Part shown: positions 48,316 through 56,176 of the stretch, piece by piece
How the letters are laid out: each line of letters begins with the position of its first letter
How positions within the stretch are numbered: position 1 is the stretch's first letter
From: Enterobacter ludwigii
GTDB taxonomy: Bacteria > Pseudomonadota > Gammaproteobacteria > Enterobacterales > Enterobacteriaceae
Reading direction: 5' to 3'
Assembly: GCA_900068845.1 (NCBI GenBank)
Contig: CEFQ01000008.1
Span: 309,067-373,066 of the forward strand
DNA: 64,000 nt
Program-made: the position numbers and the translations under genes
The notes under the pieces: generated by a model
What the model saw: only the letters and a program-made list of their open reading frames with translations
What the model was told of the DNA's origin: nothing
Databases searched by the model: none

Positions 48316-49905
48316 TTAATGAATCACTTTGCCGTACCACAGGCGTTGAACATTATCCGGCGTCTGTTTCAGCGTCAGTTTTTTGCTCATTGCCCAAACG
48401 GTGGGTTCGAAGTGCATCGGCAGATAAGGCAGGTCTTTGTTCGCCAGCGCGACGGCCTGGCTTAGCATGGCAAGGCGTTTAGCGTTATCCAACTCGCCCA
48501 CGGAATCGTCGATCAACTTATCCGCCGCCGGATTGCTGTAGCGTGGGATGTTAAAGGTGCCGAGGCTTTTTCCGTTGCTGGTATGCAACAGCTGCACCGC
48601 TACGCTGTAGGGATCCATGATGGGCAGATTGGCCCAGCCCAGCACGCCAACATCGGTACGTCCGTTGACCAATATCGGGTCATAAACGCTGGCCGGATGC
48701 ACATTCAGCGCGGCTTTCACCCCAATTTTCGACCAGTAACTCTGCACCGCCTGGCACCATTGTGCGGCGTTAATATAAGTGCCTTCCGGACAATCAAAGT
48801 TGAGATTAAAGCCTTGCGCATAACCGGCCTCTGCCAGCAACGCTTTGGCTTTTGCCGGATCGTAGGGATAATCCACACCGGCTTTGGCGTCATAGCCTGG
48901 AATATCCGGTGCCAGATAGTTGCTGGTGGGTTTGGTCAGACCGCGCATCACCTTTTGCGTGATCGCCTCGCGATTGATCGCCATATACAACGCCTGACGC
49001 ACGCGGATATCTTTCAGCGGGTTCTCCGCTTTACTGTTTTTGGCATTCAGCGTGTCACGCATATTGAGTGCCAGATAATCAACGCGTAACGACGGACTCA
49101 CCTGCAACTGCACGGCAGGATTGTTTTGCAGGCGCTGAATATCCTGCAGCGGAACCGAGGTGACTAAATCGTACTCGCCGGCTAATAAACCTGAGAGGCG
49201 CGTGGCATCGGACGAGATCGGTTTGAAAATGATTTTATCGATATTGGTGGTACCGGCAGCGGCATTCCACCAGTTGGGATTCCGCACGAGCACCATCTGT
49301 GTATCACGCTGGCGGCTTTGCAAAATAAACGGCCCGGTGCCGTTAGTATTATTGGTGGCGTACCCTTCGGTGCCCTGGCTGATATCGGTGGGCTTCAGTG
49401 CGTTATGCTCACTGAGCCACTTCTTATCCATGATCATCACGCCGGTCAGTTCGTTGATGGCGATCCCGGTCTTTTTCACCAAATTAATATCCACGGTATA
49501 GTTGTCTACCGCCACCGCATCTTTAATGGTTGAGGCATTAGCGCGAATACCTGACGCAGGATCCGTTACCCTCGCGACCGACGCCACCACATCTTCTGAT
49601 GTCAGCTCGTCGCCATTATGAAACTTGACGCCTTCCCGCAGTTTGAACCGCAGCGTTGTGTCATCAAGCTGCTGCCAGCTCAACGCCAGCCACGGCTGGA
49701 TTTTCAGATCGTTATCGCGCTGCACCAGCGATTCATAAATGTGATTCTGAAAAGTTAGCGCTTTGGTCGAGGCGTAAGCATCCGGATCCAGCGTTGGAAT
49801 ATCAGCATCGGTTGCCCAACGCACTACGTTTTCCGCCAGCGCCGATTGACTGGCAAGGCCCAGCGAACCTGCTACTAATAACGACAGTAAAAGTTGCTTC
49901 ATCAT
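48316..49905 (-). CDS. oligopeptide-type ABC transporter substrate-binding protein, DppA-like
   Basis: A 529-residue periplasmic binding protein of family 5. Sec signal ends at SALA (about residue 24). The mature start (ENVVRWATDADIPTLDPDAY) and the segment RFKLREGVKFHNGDELTSEDV are family hallmarks. Family-5 proteins bind peptides, nickel, heme, opines and other small compounds, so specificity is open. An ATTGCTAGCAAT palindrome lies 27-38 bases upstream of the start, suggesting an internal regulated promoter. Confidence 0.92.
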   Translation of the reverse strand: MMKQLLLSLLVAGSLGLASQSALAENVVRWATDADIPTLDPDAYASTKALTFQNHIYESLVQRDNDLKIQPWLALSWQQLDDTTLRFKLREGVKFHNGDELTSEDVVASVARVTDPASGIRANASTIKDAVAVDNYTVDINLVKKTGIAINELTGVMIMDKKWLSEHNALKPTDISQGTEGYATNNTNGTGPFILQSRQRDTQMVLVRNPNWWNAAAGTTNIDKIIFKPISSDATRLSGLLAGEYDLVTSVPLQDIQRLQNNPAVQLQVSPSLRVDYLALNMRDTLNAKNSKAENPLKDIRVRQALYMAINREAITQKVMRGLTKPTSNYLAPDIPGYDAKAGVDYPYDPAKAKALLAEAGYAQGFNLNFDCPEGTYINAAQWCQAVQSYWSKIGVKAALNVHPASVYDPILVNGRTDVGVLGWANLPIMDPYSVAVQLLHTSNGKSLGTFNIPRYSNPAADKLIDDSVGELDNAKRLAMLSQAVALANKDLPYLPMHFEPTVWAMSKKLTLKQTPDNVQRLWYGKVIH

Positions 49906-49931
49906 TTATCTCTCATTAGCGTGCTAGGGTT

Positions 49932-49943
49932 ATTGCTAGCAAT
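49932..49943. promoter_or_regulatory. ATTGCTAGCAAT operator copy 1
   Basis: A perfect 12-base palindrome upstream of the binding-protein gene. The same 12 bases occur at 51385-51396 upstream of the first gene of the block, making it a candidate operator. Confidence 0.55.
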
Positions 49944-49978
49944 GCATGCAAAGCCAATGCCAGTTCATGTGTTTGCTA

Positions 49979-50386
49979 TTAATGTGACAGTTGATTCAGT
50001 TCTGGCGTCAGAATCCACTCTGCGCTGTCGTTCCACACGTCCATTTTGGTGATGCGCCCTTCTATTACTTCATAGCGGTCGAGGTAGCGATTGCCGGCGA
50101 ACGCACGTCCATCCGGCCATACGCCGTAGAGGAAACCGGTGCAGTACACCACCACGTGACCAGGGCGTTTCTCCATCCAGTCAAACTCACCCAGCTGTTT
50201 TTTTACCCACTGATAGCGGGCGGCGTTGAAGGCAGTTACGCCGTGAACGCTTGGCATCACGCGCTTACCGGTAAAGGTGATCACCACATCCTGCGACATT
50301 AGCGCCGCGGCGCTGTCAGGATCCGGCGCCATTGAGGCGGCCAGAAACGCTTTCACAATCTCTACTTCTTCTGGTACTACGGACAT
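49979..50386 (-). CDS. NTF2-like / SnoaL-like protein (135 aa)
   Basis: A 135-residue single-domain cone-fold protein. EIVKAFLAASMAPDPDSAAA followed by VVITFTG, FNAARYQWVKKQLG and NRYLDRYEVIEGRITKMDVWNDS matches NTF2-like dehydratase/isomerase-type proteins that hold a small hydrophobic substrate. Its start overlaps the end of the deacetylase gene by ten bases, so the two are translationally coupled. Could be an isomerase, dehydratase or carrier in the pathway. Confidence 0.75.
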   Translation of the reverse strand: MSVVPEEVEIVKAFLAASMAPDPDSAAALMSQDVVITFTGKRVMPSVHGVTAFNAARYQWVKKQLGEFDWMEKRPGHVVVYCTGFLYGVWPDGRAFAGNRYLDRYEVIEGRITKMDVWNDSAEWILTPELNQLSH

Positions 50387-51315
50387 ATTTGCTCTCCCGT
50401 CGATACAATATTTGTGGGTGCAGATAGGCTCAGTGAATGGGCGGCAATCTCACCCGGCGTGGTAATCCATACGTCCTCACACTGCGCAATGATCGTCTTC
50501 AGCGTCTGCCGCAAGTGATGCAACCGGAAAGGCTGCCCCACAATGTAGGGATGCAACGCAATGCCCATGACTTGTGGGCGCTGCTCGGCGCGCTGTTTCA
50601 TTTCCATGAATTGGCTTTCCATCATGCTGCAGAACGTCTCAATCGAGGTGCCATTGGGGATGATGGTAGGAATATCGTTGATCTCCTGCGGATAAGGCAC
50701 CGACAGCAGATCGCCATGAGAGGTTTGCAGCGCAACCGGACGGTCGTCATGTGCCCAGTTTAGGGTGTAGCTGAAGCCGTTTTGACGCAGTAAATCCGGC
50801 GTGTCGAGGCTTTCGGAAATCCACGGCGACAGCCAACCCGCGACCGGGCGCTGCTGATAGGCAGTGAGTCGCTGCTGGCAGCGAGCAATCAATGCGCATT
50901 CATCTTCACGGCTTAGCTCACCCTGACGTTGCGAGTTGGTATGACCGTGGCCAATCAGTTCGCTACCGGGCAGGCTCAACCAGCGGTCCAGCAATTGCGG
51001 ACAATAATCGATGATTGCGGTGTTGGCGATTACCGCCGGCGGAATGCCAAGTTCGGCAAACAAATCGGCCAAATACCAACCGCCCACCCGATTACCGTAG
51101 TCGCGCCACGCGTAGTTCAATACGTCGAGACGATTCGCGCCCTGAGACAATTTCGCCCCTTCCGGTAAACCAAAAGCAAAATGCTCCAGATTCATCGCGA
51201 TATAGAGCGCCAGGCCTTTGCCCTTTGGCCACGCTGGCGATATTTGATGCTCAATTGAGCTGTAGGTATAGCGCTGATGGCTAGCGATATCCCAGATAAC
51301 CTGCGGCGATGACAT
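50377..51315 (-). CDS. PuuE-like polysaccharide deacetylase / allantoinase homologue
   Basis: A 312-residue protein of the polysaccharide deacetylase superfamily, PuuE branch. RYTYSSIEHQISPAWPKGKG, NLEHFAFG, WRDYGNRVGGWYLADLFAEL, ELIGHGHTNS and the HPYIVGQP segment are typical of PuuE-type cyclic-amide hydrolases such as metal-independent allantoinase. It probably opens or deacylates a cyclic amide. ATG at 51315 follows GGAGG. First gene of the minus-strand block; a palindromic operator lies about 70 bases upstream. Confidence 0.78.
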   Translation of the reverse strand: MSSPQVIWDIASHQRYTYSSIEHQISPAWPKGKGLALYIAMNLEHFAFGLPEGAKLSQGANRLDVLNYAWRDYGNRVGGWYLADLFAELGIPPAVIANTAIIDYCPQLLDRWLSLPGSELIGHGHTNSQRQGELSREDECALIARCQQRLTAYQQRPVAGWLSPWISESLDTPDLLRQNGFSYTLNWAHDDRPVALQTSHGDLLSVPYPQEINDIPTIIPNGTSIETFCSMMESQFMEMKQRAEQRPQVMGIALHPYIVGQPFRLHHLRQTLKTIIAQCEDVWITTPGEIAAHSLSLSAPTNIVSTGEQICP

Positions 51316-51384
51316 AACGGCCTCCTGATGAACACACGTCTTGCGATATAAGGAGCAAAGCAAACGGCATGCCACACTAGCTTT

Positions 51385-51396
51385 ATTGCTAGCAAT
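51385..51396. promoter_or_regulatory. ATTGCTAGCAAT operator copy 2
   Basis: Second perfect copy of the 12-base palindrome, upstream of the deacetylase gene. Context differs from copy 1 except for a shared TT in front. Confidence 0.55.
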
Positions 51397-51686
51397 ATTT
51401 CTTGTTACCAGAGCATTACGGCTTTTTTTCCCGCTATCGCCCCTGCGTTGCCAGTATGGCGGTGAGATGAAAGAGAGTAAAAACGGCTCAAAAAGTCAGC
51501 TGATGGTGCACGCTCTGCCCTAAAAGTGCGCAATTGCTCCGTCTTAGTGGGGCTAAGTAATTGTGTGATTACGGTTGCATTTTCACCATTCATTGCTGGT
51601 TAACAGCGCAGGGGGAGGCGCAGAATGGAATATATAACCATCAATGAATATATATTCAAACATCAAACTCCTGAGGAGAAAGTCGA
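51397..51686. other. divergent control region
   Basis: Part of the 371-base gap between the minus-strand block and the isomerase gene. It holds a perfect 14-base palindrome TGAATATATATTCA (51645-51658) followed by a GAGGAG ribosome site, and must contain the promoters of both directions. No gene seen; the short frames are shadows. Confidence 0.45.
51645..51658. promoter_or_regulatory. palindrome TGAATATATATTCA
   Basis: Perfect 14-base dyad 29 bases before the isomerase ATG. Its AT-rich centre could also contribute a -10 box. Candidate operator for the plus-strand pair. Confidence 0.4.
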
Positions 51687-52688
51687 ATGAGTTCCTACAC
51701 GTATCCGAAATTCGGTGCCGGCTTGTGGCACTTTGCCAACTATATCGATCGCTACGCCGTAGATGGGTATGGCCCGGCACTCAGCACCCTGGATCAAATC
51801 AAACTTGCGGGCAGCGTTGAAGACCTCTCTTACGTTGATGTGCCCTATCCGTTTACCGAAGGGGTAACTGTCGCGCAGGTAAAACAAGCGCTGGCCGATA
51901 ACGGATTGAAAGCCATCGGCGTGACACCCGAAATTTATCTGCGCCGTTTTTCACGCGGTGCCTTTACCAATCCCGACGCCGCTATCCGTAAACAGGCGTT
52001 TGAATTGATGCACGAAGCCGCCACCGTGGTGCGGGAGTTGGGCGCTAATTACGTTAAAGTCTGGCCAGGTCAGGACGGCTGGGATTATCCGTTCCAGGTC
52101 GATCACAAAAACCTGTGGAAGATGGCGGTTGACGGCATGCGCGAATTGGCGAGTGCTAATCCTGACGTCAAATTTGCTATCGAATATAAACCGCGTGAAC
52201 CGCGCGTAAAAATGACCTGGGATTCAGCTGCGCGCACCTTGCTCGGCATTGAGGACATTGGTTTGGATAACGTTGGTGTGCTACTCGATTTCGGCCATGC
52301 GCTGTTTGCGGGCGAATCCCCGGCGGATTCCGCTCAGCTGATCATCGATCGCGGACGTCTGTTTGGCATGGACGTCAACGACAACCTGCGCGGCTGGGAT
52401 GACGATCTGGTCGTCGGCACCGTACACATGACCGAGATTTTTGAGTTCTTCTATGTGTTGAAGATTAACAACTGGGACGGCGTGTGGCAGCTCGATCAAT
52501 TCCCGTTCCGTGAAGATCATGTCGAAGCGGCCAATTTATCGATTCGCTTCCTCAAACATATCTATCGCGCGCTGGATAAGCTGGATATCGCCGCGTTGCA
52601 GGACGCTCAGCGTGAGCAAAACCCGCTTAAAGCCCAGCGAATTATTCAGAATGCGCTGCTGACCAGCATAGAGCAGGAGAACCTTTAG
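51687..52688 (+). CDS. sugar phosphate isomerase/epimerase-family TIM barrel
   Basis: A 333-residue xylose-isomerase-like TIM barrel (AP endonuclease 2 family). Likely metal ligands are the Glu of AIEYKP, the Asp/His of LLDFGHAL, the Asp of GMDVND and the His of REDH. Such enzymes isomerise or epimerise ketoses, inosose or similar compounds. GAGGAG precedes the ATG. The C-terminal 50 residues form a helical extension. Next to a creatininase-family gene and between the two transporter blocks, so it may act on the sugar part of a nucleoside- or glycoside-like substrate. Confidence 0.82.
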   Translation: MSSYTYPKFGAGLWHFANYIDRYAVDGYGPALSTLDQIKLAGSVEDLSYVDVPYPFTEGVTVAQVKQALADNGLKAIGVTPEIYLRRFSRGAFTNPDAAIRKQAFELMHEAATVVRELGANYVKVWPGQDGWDYPFQVDHKNLWKMAVDGMRELASANPDVKFAIEYKPREPRVKMTWDSAARTLLGIEDIGLDNVGVLLDFGHALFAGESPADSAQLIIDRGRLFGMDVNDNLRGWDDDLVVGTVHMTEIFEFFYVLKINNWDGVWQLDQFPFREDHVEAANLSIRFLKHIYRALDKLDIAALQDAQREQNPLKAQRIIQNALLTSIEQENL

Positions 52689-52715
52689 TCTGGACAACTT
52701 TAACGTATCTTAGCG

Positions 52716-52731
52716 GCGCAATTTATTGCGC
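52716..52731. repeat. palindromic repeat GCGCAAT-TT-ATTGCGC, left copy
   Basis: A 16-base hairpin preceded by TAGCG, with the same 21 bases (TAGCG plus palindrome) repeated directly at 54109-54129. Left flank of the creatininase gene plus tandem array. Confidence 0.6.
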
Positions 52732-52845
52732 AATGAATCGTGTCGCTAAGAACGTTGCGCTGCCTAAAAAGCAACGCTCAGTACGAATTTTGTTGCTTCC
52801 ATTGCACGTCCAACCCGTTAAGGTGGAAAAAAAATGGAGGTAAAC

Positions 52846-53670
52846 ATGCTCATGCCGTCTTCGCCCTGGTGGTGGGATCTTTCAACGCGAGAATTCAGTG
52901 AACTGGATATGGCGAATATCGTCGCCATACTGCCGATTGGTGCGGTGGAACAACATGGCCCGCATCTGCCCGTGCGTGTGGATGCGGCTATCAACGCGGG
53001 CATTATCCAACGTGCTGTTGAACTCAAGCCCGACGATTTTCCGTTGCTGGTGATGCCCGCGCTGCCAATTGGCAAATCGGACGAACATCTTGCCTATCCA
53101 GGCACCCTTTCGCTGCCTTATGAGGTACTGGGCAAAGTGTGGTTTGAGGTCGCCAAAAGCGCCTGGCGCGCGGGAATTCGTAAACTGATTTTCTGGAACT
53201 CGCACGGCGGCCAACCGCAGCTAATGGAGATGGTGTGTCGCCAGCTGCGCATTGAATTGGGGATGTTTGCCGTTAGTGCCAGCTGGTTCCGTACCATTGA
53301 TGCTTCTGACCTGTATAGCGCACATGAGCTTAATCATGGCATTCACGGTGGGGAATCGGAGACCAGCATGATGTTGCACTTGCATCCTGAATTGGTGCAG
53401 ATGCAACATGCGGACGATTTCGTATCAGCTTCGGTCGCACTGGAAGCAACCGGCGGCATTTTAACCCCTGAAGGTGGCATTGGTTTTGGCTGGATGGCGC
53501 AAGATCTGCATCTTTCCGGCACCACCGGCAATGCCGCCGCCGCCGATGCGGAGCGTGGAGCCATTGCGACCGATCGTGCCGCACATGCGCTTCTGAAACT
53601 GGCGCGCGAAGTGCAGAACTTCGATATTCATTTCCTGACCGATCGTACAGCTTACCAAGACGCGCGATAA
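52846..53670 (+). CDS. creatininase-family amidohydrolase
   Basis: A 274-residue creatininase-family protein. Metal ligands Glu35, His37 and Asp46 are in AVEQHGPHLPVRVDA, and WNSHGGQP plus HGGESETS complete the site. The family cleaves cyclic or terminal amide bonds (creatinine, formamides, mycofactocin precursor). ATG at 52846 is preferred (GGAGG five bases upstream) over the ATG at 52834. The last codons, GAC GCG CGA TAA, lie inside the first 52-bp repeat unit, so the C-terminus (QDAR) and stop come from the repeat. Normal length shows little was lost. Confidence 0.85.
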   Translation: MLMPSSPWWWDLSTREFSELDMANIVAILPIGAVEQHGPHLPVRVDAAINAGIIQRAVELKPDDFPLLVMPALPIGKSDEHLAYPGTLSLPYEVLGKVWFEVAKSAWRAGIRKLIFWNSHGGQPQLMEMVCRQLRIELGMFAVSASWFRTIDASDLYSAHELNHGIHGGESETSMMLHLHPELVQMQHADDFVSASVALEATGGILTPEGGIGFGWMAQDLHLSGTTGNAAAADAERGAIATDRAAHALLKLAREVQNFDIHFLTDRTAYQDAR

Positions 53671-54074
53671 ATCGCGCCGCGACGGATGCGTCATACATTG
53701 CGCTGTTACGGACGCGCGATAAATCGCGCCGCTACGGATGTATCATACATTGTGCTGGTACGGACGCGCGATAAATCGCGCCGATACGGATGTGTCATAC
53801 ATTGTGCTGGTACGGATGCGCGATAAATCGCGCCGCGACGGATGCGTCATACATTGTGCTGGTACGGACGCGCGATAAATCGCGCCGCTACGGATGCGTC
53901 ATACATTGCGCTGTTACGGACGCGCGATAAATCGCGCCGCGACGGATGCGTCATACATTGCGCTGTTACGGACGCGCGATAAATCGCGCCGCTACGGATG
54001 TGTCATACATTGTGCTGGTACGGACGCGCGATAAATCGCGCCGTTACGGATGCGTTATACATTGCGCCGCGACG
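53659..54074. repeat. tandem array: eight 52-bp units with internal hairpin
   Basis: Eight contiguous units beginning at 53659, 53711, 53763, 53815, 53867, 53919, 53971 and 54023, all exactly 52 bases. Each contains the hairpin GCGCGAT-AA-ATCGCGC, a variable CNACG-like segment, GGATGYGT, CATACATTGYGCTG and KTACG. Two linked variants alternate (GCG..GCG..TT and GTG..GTG..GG), indicating rearrangement by unequal recombination. Unit length is not a multiple of three, so it is not coding. Units are directly adjacent without unique spacers, hence not CRISPR. Confidence 0.95.
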
Positions 54075-54113
54075 AAACCCGTGGGTATATTCATTGCCGC
54101 ACAAACCGTAGCG

Positions 54114-54129
54114 GCGCAATTTATTGCGC
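54114..54129. repeat. palindromic repeat GCGCAAT-TT-ATTGCGC, right copy
   Basis: Same 16-base hairpin and same preceding TAGCG as at 52716-52731, in direct orientation. It lies 39 bases after the array and 26 before the LysR stop. Confidence 0.6.
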
Positions 54130-54155
54130 GAACTATCAGCTAATTGCGCAAACTG

Positions 54156-55082
54156 TCAGCGCAATTCCGACATCATCCCTTTGATGGTTTCTGCGAACAC
54201 ACTCCCAATCGCGCTGGTACCACGATCGTGGCCGATCAGCATCAGCGTTTGCGTGTGCTGCGCCAGCTCGCGCACTGGAATATAGATCAACCTGCCGCTG
54301 CGCTGGTCGGATTCAATATCGATCGGCGTAAGAAATGTCAGCGTTTGATCCATCATCGCCGACTGGCGCATCACCTCGATCGAATTGGTTTCAATCACCG
54401 GCTGCAAATTGATCGAGGCGCGCGCAAACACTTCATTCAGGTACGGTCGAATCACCATTGATTTGTCAGCGATCACCACTGGGTACGGCAAACAATCACT
54501 CAAACGCAAGCTCGATTTCTCGGCCAGCGGATGCCCCGCGCCCACCACCGCGCCCAACCGCACCGGCACGCTGGCGATGTTGCGATGCACCGGCTGCAAA
54601 TCAAAATCAAAACCAATGCCCAAATCTGCCTCACCGCTGGCAACGGCATTAGTGATATTTTCGCCGGTAGTGAGCTGTTGCAGCAGCAATTTCACCCGCG
54701 GATTGGCGCGGCGAAACTCCAATGCCACGCGAGGAATCAGGTTCGCCGCTAATCCGCTCATCATCGCCACCGTGACTTCACCACGTCGCAGCCCTTTCAA
54801 CTCTTCGATTTTCATCTGCGCGATTTCAATCTCTTTAAAACTCTGTCGCACATGATGAATCAACGCTTCGCCGGCGGCGGTAAGGATCATTTTGCGCGGC
54901 AAACGTTGAAAAAGCGGCGTGCCCAGCTCCTCTTCCAACGCAATCAACTGGCGGTTAATTGCTGAAGCGGAGATGTGCAGACGCTCGGCCGCTTTGCGAA
55001 TCGAACCGCTGCGCGCTACCTGATCGATATACACAAACAAACGATGTTGCAACATATTTCCCCTGCGTTGCCTTTTAGGCAT
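54156..55082 (-). CDS. LysR-family regulator of the BMP transporter block
   Basis: A 308-residue LysR regulator. Helix-turn-helix near residues 20-45 (GSIRKAAERLHISASAINRQ), then GTPLFQRLPRKMILTAAGEAL and an effector domain. It is divergent from the BMP-type transporter operon with 78 bases between, so it very likely controls that operon. The array and palindromes lie at its 3' end. Confidence 0.9.
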   Translation of the reverse strand: MPKRQRRGNMLQHRLFVYIDQVARSGSIRKAAERLHISASAINRQLIALEEELGTPLFQRLPRKMILTAAGEALIHHVRQSFKEIEIAQMKIEELKGLRRGEVTVAMMSGLAANLIPRVALEFRRANPRVKLLLQQLTTGENITNAVASGEADLGIGFDFDLQPVHRNIASVPVRLGAVVGAGHPLAEKSSLRLSDCLPYPVVIADKSMVIRPYLNEVFARASINLQPVIETNSIEVMRQSAMMDQTLTFLTPIDIESDQRSGRLIYIPVRELAQHTQTLMLIGHDRGTSAIGSVFAETIKGMMSELR

Positions 55083-55160
55083 CGGTAAGTGCTAAAAATG
55101 ATGCTTTTAAGATAATGCTCTTCGGGTGATTAATACATCAAAACCACACCAGGAGAACAC

Positions 55161-56171
55161 ATGATGGCAGACGTATCCCGCAGAAAGTTTGCGAAGTTAG
55201 TGGCTGGCGCGCTGTTGTTACCCGCGCTGGCACCAATGCTGTCGCGCAACGCATTGGCGGCGAATAACAGCATAAAAATCGCCCTGCTGCTGCCCGGCTC
55301 GGTTGCCGATGGCGGCTGGAGTTCACTGGCGTATGCCGGATTGCAAAGCCTGCAAAAAGCCGGGTTTACCGTGGCGCACAGCGAAAGCGTCTCGCAGGCG
55401 CAGATGGATCAAACCATCCGCGGCTATGCCGATGATGGTTACCAGCTGATCATCGGCCATAGCTTTGAATACGGCTCGGCATTTGCCGAAATCGCGCCGG
55501 AATATCCTGATACCTACTTCTTCGCCTCAACCTTCAAGCCCGGCGAAAAATCACCGGGCAACGTGGAATACGTCAACCTCGCCTATCTGCAAGGGGCTTA
55601 CGCGGCCGGTGCGCTGGCTGCGCTGATCTCTGATAAAGGTCAAGCGGTAGGATTTGTTGGCGGCGGCGATAACCCTACACAGCAGGCCATGATGCGCGCC
55701 TTTATTCAGGCTGCCGAGAAAACCCGTCCGGGCATTAAAGGCATGGGCGTGGTGACCGGCGATTACGACAACGCCGCCAAAGGTCGTGAAGCCGCCACTA
55801 CCATGATTGGTAACGGCGCGGATGTGATTTGGCATGCGGCGGACGTTACTGGCCTCGGCGCAATGCAAGGCGCGGCAGCGGCGAAAGTCAAAGCTATCGG
55901 CTGCTATGTCGATCAGCGCGATGTCGCGCCAGCTTACGTCGCCTGCAGCTTCCGTCAGAATCTTGACTGGATGGTGGAACAGGTGGGCGAATCGGTGGCC
56001 AACAAAACGTTCAAAGGCGGCGAGGAATGGCACCCAACCGTTGGCAAAGCCTGGTCGGTGGTCAATGGAAGCGAGCATTACAACGCTAAACTGGTGAGCG
56101 CCAGCGCCTGGGCATCCTTCCAGCAGATTTGGCAGCAGCTCGACAGCGGCGCGCTGAAGCCAACGGTTTAA
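55161..56171 (+). CDS. BMP-family ABC substrate-binding protein with Tat-like signal
   Basis: A 336-residue binding protein of the BMP/PnrA family (purine nucleoside and related ligands). The start carries SRRKFAK followed by a hydrophobic stretch, a twin-arginine pattern, cleaved at about NALA (residue 34). No lipobox Cys, unlike most BMP lipoproteins. The mature part has ALLLPGSVADGGWSSLAYAG and VGFVGGGDNPTQQ. AGGAG precedes the first of two ATGs. First gene of an eight-gene plus-strand operon. Confidence 0.88.
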   Translation: MMADVSRRKFAKLVAGALLLPALAPMLSRNALAANNSIKIALLLPGSVADGGWSSLAYAGLQSLQKAGFTVAHSESVSQAQMDQTIRGYADDGYQLIIGHSFEYGSAFAEIAPEYPDTYFFASTFKPGEKSPGNVEYVNLAYLQGAYAAGALAALISDKGQAVGFVGGGDNPTQQAMMRAFIQAAEKTRPGIKGMGVVTGDYDNAAKGREAATTMIGNGADVIWHAADVTGLGAMQGAAAAKVKAIGCYVDQRDVAPAYVACSFRQNLDWMVEQVGESVANKTFKGGEEWHPTVGKAWSVVNGSEHYNAKLVSASAWASFQQIWQQLDSGALKPTV

Positions 56172-56176
56172 CCATC

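Noticed and set aside
53659..54074. Array considered as CRISPR
   Set aside because: Units are contiguous with no unique spacers and no cas genes are near.
53946..54143. 65-codon open frame across the tandem array
   Set aside because: It reads through 52-bp units whose length is not a multiple of three, so the frame is an accident of the repeats; no ribosome site.
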